Made by a program: the position numbers and the translations under genes. Shown piece by piece: positions 12,884-24,230 of a DNA stretch of 64,000 bases; position 1 is the first letter of the stretch, and every line of letters begins with the position of its first letter. The notes beneath the pieces are model-generated. The model was given only the letters and a program-made list of their open reading frames with translations. It did not search any database and was not told where the DNA came from. The stretch comes from Adiantum capillus-veneris. Lineage: Eukaryota > Streptophyta > Polypodiopsida > Polypodiales > Pteridaceae. The stretch spans positions 63,565,753 to 63,629,752 of the forward strand of contig CM043959.1 of NCBI GenBank assembly GCA_014529385.2. The letters are read 5' to 3'.

Positions 12884-13690
12884 ATGGCAAGTGTAGGGAT
12901 TCCAACCTGTATTGGTAAGGTGGGTGAGGATGCTGGAGACTTTCTAGACAACTTGGAAATAACCTTTGCTATCTGTGAGGGAGATGATGATGATTAATGC
13001 TTGTGAAATTTCCCATTTCTAATGAAGGTGGAGGCAAGGTCATGGTACAATGCCTTGGCACAAGAAACCAAGGAACGGTGGAACTTATTAAGAGCAGACT
13101 TTGTCAAGCGTTTTGGAGAGGGCACATCATCAAAGAAGCTATATCAATTGTTGATGGAGTTGAAGCAAGGGATCATGCTAGAGTATGCATCATACAAGTC
13201 AAAGTTTGTAGATCTATGGGGGCAATGGGTTGCATCGTAGAGGATGAGGGAACACTTGATTTCCTAAAGAAGGATCGGTTTGTGGCTGGGTTATGTCCAA
13301 CTCTTAAAAAGAAGGTGAAGGGAAGGTTTTGTGCTACGTATGAACTAGCAATTGAAGTGGCATGCCTTAAAGACAAGAAGTTGCACCTACAAGCCGGAAA
13401 TGACAATAAAGAGGAAGCCGTTAGGACCCGACCACCTCTAGCACCACCTACAATAGCCGCCCAGAGGAGTCAACCATAAGAACCAATTGAAGATCAACAA
13501 GACCTGCTTAATAGAATCACCATGCATTTTGAGAATCTCTCAGTCCATTTGGTGTAGCAAGTGTATGCACACAATTGGAACCAAGATTAAGGGATAGGAC
13601 AACAAAGCCTAAACCAAGAATACCACTACTACAATTGTGGAGGAGACGATCGTGGTATGTATTATTGCCCACTCACAAGGAGGCTAAATT
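12884..13690 (+). pseudogene. Ty3/gypsy gag remnant
   Basis: The likely start is the ATG at 12884 (MASVGIPTCIGKVGEDAGDF), which matches gag N-termini of this branch. In-frame stops follow near 12995. The same frame then resumes with the hallmark WYNALAQETKERWNLLRADF. Near 13235 the coding potential shifts to another frame, which covers the DRFVAGLCP and CLKDKKL part. The zinc knuckle near 13630 (YNCGGDDRGMYYC) has lost one cysteine and the histidine. Several stops and one shift make it non-functional. Confidence 0.8.
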
Positions 13691-14062
13691 TCAATAGAGG
13701 AGCAAGGAAAAACCAAGTTTCACCACCAAGATCAATACTACCATCACCTAGAGCACCACAAAAATCACCACAAGTGCAGATTCTACAACCACACCCACCA
13801 CCACCACCACCACAACCTCTCATTCCACCCTTACCTTCACAACCAACCGGAAACCAAGCAGTGAGTGTTATCAACCTTGAAGGTAAAAGAAAGGTGAAAG
13901 TGGAAGAACATATCAAAGGAGTGGCAAAAGGTAAGATCAAGATAGAAGGGGTAGATGTCATGGGGGTAAAGAGTCCTAGGCATGGTGAATCTTCCCAAAA
14001 GGAAGAAAAGATGAAATCCAAGGGGGAATCTAGAAAAAAGACGTCCAAGTCACGATGTAAAA

Positions 14063-14596
14063 TTGACATTTGTAGATTTCTCTTTGAGTGAATGTTCTAA
14101 ACCGTATGATTTGGCTCAAACTTTCTCTATGCAGGGCCCAAAGATCACTTGGCCTCAGCTACTTCACCTTGCACCTAGGGTGAGGAGACAACGGACAAGG
14201 ATGGTTAGCACAAGAGGAAGAAAGCCAAAGATAGCTAGGGCTATCTCTGGGAGGAACCTAGAGGATAGACTACCGATGATGGATGCTCACATCAAAGGGA
14301 AACACATCTCCAATATCTACATTGATGGTGGCACACAAATATGCATCATGAGTGGAAAAATGATGCACTGTTTAGGCTTAGAAGTGAGAAGGCCGGCACA
14401 ATGCCAAGCCAAAGTGGCAAATAATGTAAAAGTTCAATGTGTTGGCATTTTCAATGCAGTTAGGGTAAAGGTGTTCAACACCAAGGTGATTGTGGACATC
14501 TTTGTCATGCCACATAAAGGGGAGGGATATCCTCTCATTCTAGGGAAGCCTTGGATTATGGCTATGAAAGATAAACAAGACTGGACATCGGTATAA
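14063..14596 (+). pseudogene. Gypsy aspartic protease region
   Basis: The frame has NIYIDGGTQICIMS (about 14317-14360), which aligns with the retropepsin active-site region (D-T/S-G variants) of gypsy elements. The flap and C-terminal part FVMPHKGEGYPLILGKPWIMA is characteristic of this lineage. The DGGT variant departs from the usual D-S/T-G triad spacing. It is the protease that would cleave the polyprotein, and continues the gag to pol order. It stops before RT. Confidence 0.75.
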
Positions 14597-15049
14597 TGCA
14601 GATGAAGGATGCAAAAGGGAAGCCAATCGTTTACGATATGAAAATAGGTCAACGATGAGACATGGATCTGGAAACCTCCGAGGATGAGTTTTCTAGTGAC
14701 TCTTCAACCACTTCACATGCAGAGTCAACGATGACCAAAGAAATAAACAATAGCATTGAGGTGATGGGCATCATTCTCAAGGACCATAAGAAGATGAAGT
14801 AACTTGATGCATCATCATCAAACCAAGGGGAGCCACCAGGTATACAACCTTTGGTAGAAGCAAGTAAACTACATTGAATGCTCTCTAGTGAGCTGTGTGG
14901 GAAGGAGTGTGAATATTATATTTTAATGCTAAGTAATTTTACCACATTGTCCATTGATGAATTTGATAAAATCATTGGCATCACAGTAGTTCATCATCAC
15001 ATCAAGCTCAAGGAGGGAAGTAAACCTGTAGTGTAGAAGCTCAGACGGA

Positions 15050-16212
15050 TATGAGTAATTCAACAAGAGGTCTTGCTCAAGGAGGTGATGAAATTGTTAG
15101 AAGCGGGTTCCATCTATCCTGTTGATGACTCAGAGTGGGTTTCTCGACTAATAGTCACACCAAAGAAGAATGGTAAGTGGAGGGTTTTTGTTGATTACAA
15201 GCCCCCTTAATGTAGCCACAATGAGGGACCATTTTCCTCTCCCTATCCAAGATGAAACTCTCAATGAGGTAGCAAGACATGAGCACTACACGATATGTGA
15301 AGGCTACTCAAGATACTTCCAAATTAGCATCGCTGAAGAAGATCAAAAGAGGACCACTTTCATCACATCATGGGGATGTTTTGCTTACAGAGCTATGCCT
15401 TTTGGTCTCACCAATGCTCCAAGCATTTTTCAGCGCTATGTGACATTTGTTTTTCAGCCATTCTTTGGAGAATCAATCCGTGTTTTTATTGATGAATTTT
15501 GTATTTATAACTCCTACTCTTTTCATTTGGAGAAATTTTATGAAGGTCTAGCCAGGTTATAGGCTTCGGCTGTCCAAATCAATGTAGAAAAGTGCCACGT
15601 TTGTGAAAGCAAGGTTATTCTTCTTGGCCACGTAATCTCGGCCAAAGGTATTGAAGCTGACCCAAGCAAAGTTCAAGATTTGGTGTCTTTACCATCACTC
15701 ATCCACTATGACCACGCAATTGGTCTCTTTCCTTCAAAAGGTGAGGTATTTAAGTAGGTTCATTTACCTGCTCTTTCAAATGGTTCTCCCTTTACAACAA
15801 GCTACCAATCAATAGATCTTCACTTGGAGTGAAGAAAATGAACAACAGTTCAATGAGGTGAAACAAATTCTAGCCTCACTACCCACCATTGCTCCTCCAA
15901 TGTGGGATGAGCCATTTTATGTTAATCCTATTGTGGGAAATGACACACCTGGGGCAATATTGATGCAAAAGGATCCTCAAACTTCTGTCATGCGCCCTAT
16001 CTACTTCTCTAGTTGCATGATGACTCCATCAAAGAAGGGATACACAGCACTGGAGCACATGGTGCTTGCATTAATGTTTGCTGCCACCAAGTTTTGCTCT
16101 TATTTATTGTCTAGGCCATTCACAATCTTAAGAATGGAAGAAGTGTTTCCTTATGTGATGCATCACATGGATGTTTCTCCTAGGATATCTAGATGGCTCA
16201 CTTTAGGCTTAT
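15050..16212 (+). pseudogene. Gypsy reverse transcriptase and RNase H remnant
   Basis: RT begins with LLEAGSIYPV and WVSRLIVTPKKNGKWR, then shifts frame near 15200. The main block (15170-15562) carries HFPLPIQDETL, FQISIAEEDQKRTTF and the diagnostic AYRAMPFGLTNAPSIFQR. The catalytic Y/F-x-DD box reads FIDEF, so the second aspartate is replaced. After several stops, RNase H remains as RPIYFSSCMMTPSKKGYTALE (about 15988-16050) with LMFAATKFCSYLLSRPF. The first RNase H aspartate region is altered. The gene is broken and lacks an intact RT active site. Confidence 0.85.
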
Positions 16213-16723
16213 CGCACTTCATTTTGCACATCCATTGGATTCACACCATATCACTTGGTCTATGGTAAGGAGACCATTTTACCCATGGAAGTTCAATTGG
16301 CTAGTCTTAGAGTGATAGCTAGGTAGATGGAACACCCTAATACTCATCTCCACAAGCACATTCTAGATCTAGAGAGGCTCCAACTAGACAGAGAAGAGGC
16401 TATCAACTACTACACGCAACTTAGGCAAAGCAACGACGCCTCACCTTCAACAAAGGGCTCAAGGATAAAGGTCTCAAAAGAAAGGTATTTTGGTTCTAAG
16501 CAATGATAACAAGTTTGACACTAGGAAGGATAAGAACTTCTTACCTAGATGGGAGGGGCCATTCGTCATTAGAAAGTGCTACAACAATGGTAGTTATCAA
16601 CTAATGGATACAGATGGTAGACTTCACAAAACACGTTGTGAAGGATTTGGGGATGGCCTCTATAACACCTCCATACTCAAAAGATATATGAGGAAAAGTA
16701 AAGTAGCTCTCACAAGAGGATAG
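16213..16723 (+). pseudogene. Gypsy integrase C-terminus after a large deletion
   Basis: RNase H sequence (RISRWLTL) passes straight into the end of integrase: HTISLGLW/YGKETILP-like sequence near 16250-16290, then ASLRVIA, and later the GPF/Y module WEGPFVIRKCYNNGSYQLMD with NTSILKRYM at 16550-16690. The HHCC zinc-binding domain and the DDE core are missing, so about 1 kb of coding sequence has been lost. Stops also interrupt the remainder. No chromodomain follows. Confidence 0.8.
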
Positions 16724-17143
16724 GATCCAATCTCCACTCACAAACACACTCACCCTTGCATGTACAAAACCCCACCTACACTTGACTAGCTTCCCTCTAT
16801 ACTGTCATAGCCCTAGCTATGATCAATTGCAGTTAAGGAAGTAAAAAAGGCACTAAATTTTGGGAAAACAAACCAAGGAAAACCAAAGAAAATCTCTGCA
16901 CTTTTGTTCATAAACACCATACCCTCACACCATCTCAGCAGCCCTTGCATATGCAAGAAGGGGCTCCATAGTCGCTCCCAACCATGCTCACAGACCCATC
17001 AAAAACCATGCCAATCATGAATTATACAAAAACTCATGATGTTCAGCCACAAAACTCAAAAAAAACCATGGAAAACATGGGGAAACCACCTCCCATTCAC
17101 AACAATAACAAGGGGCTTTTACTGCCAAACCTGAGTAGTAGGC
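16640..17143 (+). repeat. Long direct repeat in gypsy 3' region, copy 1
   Basis: The segment from GTGAAGGATTTGGGGATGGC to GAGTAGTAGGCACACG recurs at 18671-19175 with about 2,031 bp between starts. It includes the end of the integrase frame, so the duplication copied coding and non-coding sequence together. Confidence 0.9.
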
Positions 17144-18670
17144 ACACGTTGGAGAGGGGGAATGGGGGAACACGCCCAACACAAACAAAAGGGCCTCTCT
17201 ATAGCTCAAGGTATTCACAGCACCCCTATCCTCTCGGAAAACACCTTCAAACACACAACTCACACTAGCAGACCCCCGCGTGCTCGATTGCCACTGTTCA
17301 CACATTCCACAGAAATCCACCACACAAGGCACACCTACTACCACTGCCTGTCTCCACCCTTACACACACACACACACAGCCACTCAATCGCACTCTCTCA
17401 CTCAAAACACCATCGGTCCAGGGGAGGCACACACTTCCACAGAGCCGGCACCGAGGAGAACCATGAAAGCAGGAGAAAGAGAAGGGGGGAAGGGGAAACA
17501 ACAGCACGGGAGGCAACTATGGCTAGATTGCACTTCAAAAACATTTATACAGACTCACACCTCCATCACCATGGACATTTACACAAGAAAAATGCAAAGG
17601 GCTTTGATAGGCACACTCCTCTGTCCAAAAGCTCCACCACTTTGCAGGCTTCAAAACGGCACAAAAACTAGGCCAAAAAGCCCCTAATTTGATTAATTTT
17701 TTACTTTTATAGGGTGGGTCTTCAATTTGGGGAAACTGCTCTTCAATTGGTCCATATGGCACCCATTTTTGGTATCTTTTGGGAGGGGGCACCACCTTAT
17801 TCCATCTACTCTCTTCTTTTCTTTTTTGCACTTGGGGGGGACATTAGCGATGTCGCTATTGCCCTTGGCATTTTTAAATTTTTTTTCCTTTAATTTTTAC
17901 CGTCTTTGGGCTTAGCCTTGCACTACTCAATTAGCTTGACTTTGACTTTCCCTCTCTATTCGACTCCTCCAGCCTTCTCTTTGGTCCTTGGCCACCCTTT
18001 GTCCGACTTCCATTTTGCTTTGCTTTGGCCACTTGGCGGCCTCCTGGCTCACTCCTCTCCCATCTCTTTGCCGCCATGGGACTCCTCCCCTAGCCTCACA
18101 ATAGCGATGTCGCTATTGGGTGGGGGAGCTCCCTTTAAAAACTTGGGCCTTTTGGCCGCGGGAATGGCCCTCTCTCGGGTAGCCTTGCCATGTCACCATC
18201 GGAGCCACCAAACTGTCACGTGGGAGCCACTGCGCCGCCCCGCCTCGCCAAAAGCCATCGGAATTTCCGGTCTCCACCGCCAAGCGCACGCTCACGCAGC
18301 GCCTCCTTGCTCGGCGCCATAGCCAACAGCCAACTCAGCTCCAAGAGGGCTCACCTCCATGTCTTGCAATGGGCTAACGCCCTGGGTTATATACTCCACC
18401 TTGCCGGCAACGCATCCCTTAGACCACACATAAGCATCACCCTCAAGCAAGAGAGGAAACATACACAACCATTCTGCTTCACAACAATCAGTCCCTGTTA
18501 GTAAACATTGCAGTTGTACCTGTCTCAAGCACCTTCTCGGGTCCTTACCATCTTCACCTATAAAACTTGGAGAAATCATGAAAACAACTTACAAATAGAA
18601 GTTTGAGCTTGACTCCAGGGAAAGTATGAACCGGAGAGCCAAAATAGATCCTCTGTGAGGGCACCAAAAC
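17144..18670 (+). other. Gypsy 3' non-coding region between the duplicated segments
   Basis: No recognisable gene. The sequence is rich in CA/AC and C tracts (17360-17400) and contains two copies of AGCGATGTCGCTATT (17848 and 18103). It acts as spacer between the two 500-bp repeats. Confidence 0.5.
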
Positions 18671-19175
18671 ATGTGAAGGATTTGGGGATGGCCTCTATAA
18701 CACCTCCATACTCACAAGATATATGAGTAAAAGTAAAGCACCTATCACAAGAGGATAGGATCCGATCTCCACTCACAAACACACTGACCCTTGCATGCAC
18801 AAAACCCCGCCTACACTCGCCTAGCTCCCCTCTATACTGTCATAGCCCTAGCTATGATCAATTGTAGTTAAGGAAGCAAAAAAGACACTAAATTTTGGTA
18901 AAACAAACCAATGAAAATCTCTGCACTTTTGGTCATAAACACCATACCCTCAAACCATCTCAGCAGCCCTTGCATATGCAAGAAGGGGCTCCATAGTCCT
19001 TTCCAACCATGCACACAAACCCATCAAAAACCATGCCAATCATGAGTTATGCAAAAACTCATGATGTTAAGCCACAAAACTCAAAAGAAACCATGGAAAA
19101 CATGGGGAAACAACCTCCCATTCACAACAATAACAAGGGGCTTTCACTGCCAAACCTGAGTAGTAGGCACACGCG
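18671..19175 (+). repeat. Long direct repeat in gypsy 3' region, copy 2
   Basis: Second copy of 16640-17143. It contains an echo of the integrase C-terminus in an otherwise non-coding context. Confidence 0.9.
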
Positions 19176-20296
19176 TACAAGAGAGCTCCGCTTCACGCAG
19201 CTTCCATCACCAAAAAGAGAGAAGAGGGGTGAAATTGCAGAGGTCACCACCCATGTTCATGGTCTTCTTGATGAGAGACACACTCTCCAATCAAGGCTCC
19301 AGGCCCTCGCACACACACACACACACGGACACCTCCACTACACAATCCCCACGCACCACCGCAAACTGCAGCAAGAGAGGCTTTCTTCTTCACAGCACTC
19401 CCACTCACTCATGACCCCAAGATGATAAAATTTAATTTTTTCTTCCTATTTTGAAATCACTTACTCACACTTTTAAGTTCTGACACTTCTATGTACAAAA
19501 ATAGCAAAACTATGTACCCCGCACAACTGGCACGCATGCGTAGAGAGAGTTGGCACATACCACCTTTGTACACTTTGTACAAGCATGATTTATTTAAATC
19601 CAAGAGGTCTAAGAGCACCAAAAAACACCTCGCAAAGACTTTGGGGTGTTGTGCACCATTTTGCCAAAACACCTCACAACGTGTTAATGGATGGATGCTA
19701 AAAAAGTATTGTGTAAGGTTTGATCAAGCACCTATGATGGATATTCCTTAGGAGGGAGACTCCTCCACTTCAAATGAAGAAGAATCATGCACAAATCTAG
19801 AGGCATAAATGCCTATAGATTAAAGGCGAGGCCAATTTTCAGCACACATAGCGTACATACACACACACACACACACACACTCTTCTCTCTCACTTTCATG
19901 TCTTTTCCAAACTCTCCATATCTAGAAATTGCTATTTTTTCAATCACACACACACTCACATACACATACGCACACACAACCTACTCATCAACACGCATCC
20001 CACTCTCATAATCTCCACCAAACACTGTCACAAATCAGTCCATAACCTCAAATTAGTCAAATTACAATCACCATTGTTTGCACACATGCACATGCTCTTG
20101 TATATACACACTTTGTGCTAACGGCTTCAATGAAGTGACGAACATTGTGACAATTGCAAAGGCACTCAACTACGACCAATACAAACAACACGATGCAAGG
20201 GAGGCTTGTCCGAGCAAAGCATCAAGTTATGGAAGTGCTAATTAGGTGGGCCATGCCTATGTTCATCAAGTTTGAACAAAAACATCAACCTCGTAA
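19176..20296 (+). other. Gypsy 3' non-coding region before the 3' LTR
   Basis: There is a short unassigned frame at 19491-19751 and several (CA)n tracts (19859-19880). A candidate polypurine run is not obvious, which is one reason why the 3' LTR start is imprecise. Confidence 0.5.
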
Positions 20297-21645
20297 TCAT
20301 ATTTTAATCCAGCTATGCCCCTCATAATCTCTCTTTTGTGTGTTAACATAAGATCATTGTATATTTTTTACTCTAGATTTGAAATCCAGGGCATGAGTGT
20401 GAGGGACAAAGACACATTAAATAAAGTCTTGGCCAAAGTTAGAGCCACTACCGCTATAAGTGGTGGATTTATCTTCTCCAACGACAAACCACCTTCGACA
20501 ACCTCTTGTAAAAAACCCTCTCTTGTCTCGCAAATAAGCTAGCTACAACTAGCATACCTTGTACAAACCCCATTCCTCTATCGTCCTTTCCCCTCCATTT
20601 TCTCTTCCCCTACTATTTTCTCTTTGTGGACCTCTATCACAAGCATCATTGCGTCAGACATGGCCCACCCACGGTCACATGGTGTAGGTCACGTCCCAAT
20701 AAAATATAGGAAAATCCCCCCCCTCTTTTCCTATATACGGAGGGATCTCTATCACCAAGACACAACACTCTCACCAAAGCACAAGCTCCAAGTTACTAGA
20801 GGTTATGAGCATTTTGAGGTGTAGGCACCATGCCTCCACAATTCTAATCCCGGGGAGGTCACCTAATAAAAATTTAACCTATCACGTGAGTTCAACAGAA
20901 GGGTATTTACAGTTCCTGAAACTTACATAAATATATGTATAGAAGGGCATTATTTTTAAAAATTTGAAAAAAACTTACAGAATTTTTAAGAAAAGGGTAC
21001 ATTATATTCTTTAAAAAATTCACAAATAAGGGATTTTACAAACATGTCTTGAACGCCACACCTTGGGGCAATTCAAAGTGGAGGATTTGGCATTCAACAA
21101 GAGTGACGGTTACCCTCATGCTATCCCTTGACATCATCTCCACCCATCAACGAGGCACCCAGGATCTCCTCCTTCCTCTCTTGCCCCTCTCTATCTATTA
21201 TATCTCTCCCCCATAAATAATCTACTCTTTTTGTTATGTCATTCTTTCTATTGTGCTGGATTTGTGAGTATATCACATAGTTGTTTATTTCTTTTGCTTT
21301 GTATGTAGAGGTGTATGGGTTCTCCACCTTATGATTGTTTTGTTCTTTTGATTTGCGTGTATCAGTGTATGGGTTCGCCACCTCTCATATGAATAGTAGT
21401 CCATGCACCTACATTCACAACTCGCACCATTTATCTCCACTTGTTTCTTTGCCACCTCATACCACAATTTATAACATGTTTAGGTGCGTGACATGGTGGG
21501 TGGTGTGCGGTATAGTCTTTTCATTGCATCCTAGCTCCATTGCAAGCTAGATGGTGCCCCTATTGTTTTCCTTTCATGATGAGGTCATCATGCATTCGTC
21601 CTTGTGTTGAGGCCATTGGGTCTATCGCGCAAAAGTCACCTCTCA
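20297..21645 (+). mobile_element. 3' LTR of the large gypsy element
   Basis: It matches 10030-11541 and ends in CACCTCTCA at 21645. It lacks MITE copy 1 but carries a related insert at 20850-21059, with loss of adjoining LTR sequence. The sequence that follows (ATATCTTGGCATTAAA) is a copia RT remnant, so the gypsy element probably inserted into it. Confidence 0.75.
20850..21059. mobile_element. Mutator-like MITE, copy 2 (right end truncated)
   Basis: It starts CGGGGAGGTCACCTAATAAA and has the inner sub-end ATCACGTGAGTTCAA, as in copy 1. It ends at CTTGAACGCCAC without the outer GTGACCCCC end. The matching part of the other LTR (10828-10970) has different sequence here, so insertion was accompanied or followed by a deletion. 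Confidence 0.65.
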
Positions 21646-22298
<653 letters not shown>

Positions 22299-22785
22299 TG
22301 TTATGGAATTGATATTTTATTATTCATTGCAGATGTGTTAGGTGGAAAAGACTAGACCAAGCTAGGCCTTTGCGAATGAAAATACATATAATGTACATTT
22401 TATTATTCAAGTGCTCTTTATGAGCTTTGGCCATTTATGAACGGCCGGTCAGTTTGTACTCATTTTTGGGCATTCAAGAAATCTATAAATAAATACATGC
22501 AAGAGGGAAATGCCCACTCTTGCACGGGGGGAGATTGCACCCAGTGCTTGTGTCTTCTTCTCTTCTCTCCTCCCTCCTCTCTCGCCGTGCTCGTGTAGCA
22601 CTCCTCTGTAGGAGGTGCGCCTGCACATGTTCTTTCGCTCTCTCCCGCTCTATATCTCTCTCTGTTTGCATTGTGCTCGATTATGTATTTGTGCGAGTCG
22701 ACAGGTACGTAGATTTATTTGTTTATGTCTTGCTATGCGCTATTTTGAGTATTTTGCAGGGCTCTCTACGCTCCCGTCTGTAGCA
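22299..22785 (+). mobile_element. 5' LTR of the 5.5-kb element
   Basis: 487 bp, with TATAAATA near 22484 and the conserved hairpin downstream of it. It is also the start of an inverted-repeat arm that extends to 22994. Confidence 0.93.
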
Positions 22786-22800
22786 GTGGTATCAGAGCCA
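22786..22800 (+). promoter_or_regulatory. tRNA-Met primer-binding site
   Basis: TGGTATCAGAGCCA begins one base after the LTR end and would prime minus-strand DNA synthesis with initiator tRNA-Met. Confidence 0.88.
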
Positions 22801-22994
22801 GCAAAACATTCTTGGCGATATGGACATCACCTCCACAAAGATAATCTTGATAACGATCATACCCTAGAACTAAGTTTATTCATTTTTTCACTTTTGATGG
22901 CAACAATTTCATTTATCAAATTGATTGTTTATTTTTCTTTCTTAATTTGGTAGTTTTGTGGCTTAGGTAAGCAAGACCACGTTTGTCAATGGCT

Positions 22995-23544
22995 TAACTA
23001 GATGTTATGAAGGATAGCTTAATTACGATCCTGATTATAGTTAGTAAGAGTATCATGATTTACCAGATGTAATGCATGCAACCAATTGCCTCTAACGTGA
23101 TGGAGTAAGAGAAATTTAAAGGTAGAAGATTATTATAGTTATTAAGAGAATTTAGAATCATGTGCATATAAGGGGTAAGAAGCCAAAGATGACAAAGAAG
23201 GAATTGCATCAAATTCCTTTGTATTGCCCTAAGGAAAGGGATATTAATTAATAAATTATAGAAGACGAAAAAATTGGTCAATCTTTCAACTTTACTTTCA
23301 GTTCGAATAAATGCTTAGTTCCAACGATTTGCTGCATACCATCTGAATTGTCCATGGGAATCAATCCCATACACCAATGGATTGTGGTAGATCATGAATA
23401 ATTAAGGAGGTAACTGCTAAACCGGTACCACTGGAATGGGGCATGCAAAGGTCGAGGCTTTCTTCAACGATGTTACCCCCGACTAGGGGCGATTTCGCTT
23501 GTGATGGGCTGCATGGTGAATAGAATAGGGAGCGGAACAACGCG
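22995..23544. other. Spacer (loop) between inverted LTR arms
   Basis: 550 bp with no recognised gene, separating the direct arm (22299-22994) from its inverted copy (23545-24230). Confidence 0.7.
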
Positions 23545-24230
23545 AGCCATTGATAAACGTGGTCTTGCTTAACTAAGCCACAAAACTACCAAATTAAGAA
23601 AGAAAAATAAACAATCAATTTGATAAACAAAATTGTTGCCATCAAAAGTGAAAAAATGAATAAACTTAGCTCTAGGGTATGATCGTTATCAAGATTCTCT
23701 TTGTGGAGGTGATGTCCATATTGCCAAGAATGTTTTGCTGGCTCTGATACCACTGCTACAGACGGGAGCGTAGAGAGCCCTGCAAAATACTCAAAATAGC
23801 GCATAGCAAGACATAAACAAATAAATCTACGTACCTGTCAACTCGCACAAATACATAATCGAGCACAATGCGAACAGAGAGAGACATAGAGCGAAAGAAA
23901 GTGTGCAGGCGCACCTCCTAGGCGGAGTGCTACGCGAGCACGGCGAGAGAGGAGGGAGGAGAGAAGAGAAGAATACACAAGCACTGGGTGCAATCTCCCC
24001 CCGTGCAAGAGTGGGAATTTCCCTCTTGCACGTATTTATTTATAGATTTCTTGAATGCCCAAAAATGAGTACAAACTGGTCGGCCGGTCATAAATGGCCA
24101 AAGCTCATAAAGAACACTTGAATAATAAAATGTATAGTATATGTATTTTCATTCGCAAAGGCATAGCTCGGTCTAGTCTTTTCCACCTGTCACATCTGGA
24201 ATGAATAATAAAATATCAATTCCGTTGCCA
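23545..24230 (-). mobile_element. Third LTR plus leader, in inverted orientation
   Basis: The reverse complement matches the 5' LTR, primer-binding site and about 200 bases of leader (22299-22994). The LTR 3' end and PBS appear on the plus strand as GGCTCTGATACCACTGCTACAG near 23743-23764. The outer terminus (CAATTCCGTTGCCA, 24217-24230) has diverged from the intact TGTTATGG start. No second LTR accompanies it. Confidence 0.9.

Larger units (their letters stand above)
10030..21645 (+). mobile_element. Large decayed Ty3/gypsy element (about 11.6 kb, long LTRs)
   Basis: Two direct long repeats (about 10030-11541 and 20297-21645) flank gag, protease, RT, RNase H and integrase remnants in gypsy order on the plus strand. 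A 3.5-kb non-coding 3' region precedes the 3' LTR. Large LTRs, extra sequence upstream of gag and a long repetitive 3' region resemble the Tat/Ogre/Athila branch, but that lineage call is inference. The right LTR ends at 21645 (CTCTCA). The left border is fuzzy because LTR similarity fades near 10030, and I could not find a matching 5-bp target duplication. Confidence 0.75.

Noticed and set aside
17848-18117. Subterminal CACTA motif outside the element (AGCGATGTCGCTATT twice)
   Set aside because: Related only by a short palindrome; no CACTA ends are nearby in the gypsy 3' region.
18645-18672. Second primer-binding-site-like GGCACCAAAAC (complement TTTTGGTGCC)
   Set aside because: It lies inside the gypsy 3' region at the start of a duplicated segment, with no LTR next to it.
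22995-23544. Organellar DNA insert between the inverted LTR arms
   Set aside because: Some phrases looked plastid-like (CCCCCGACTAGGGG), but I could not tie them to any organellar gene.
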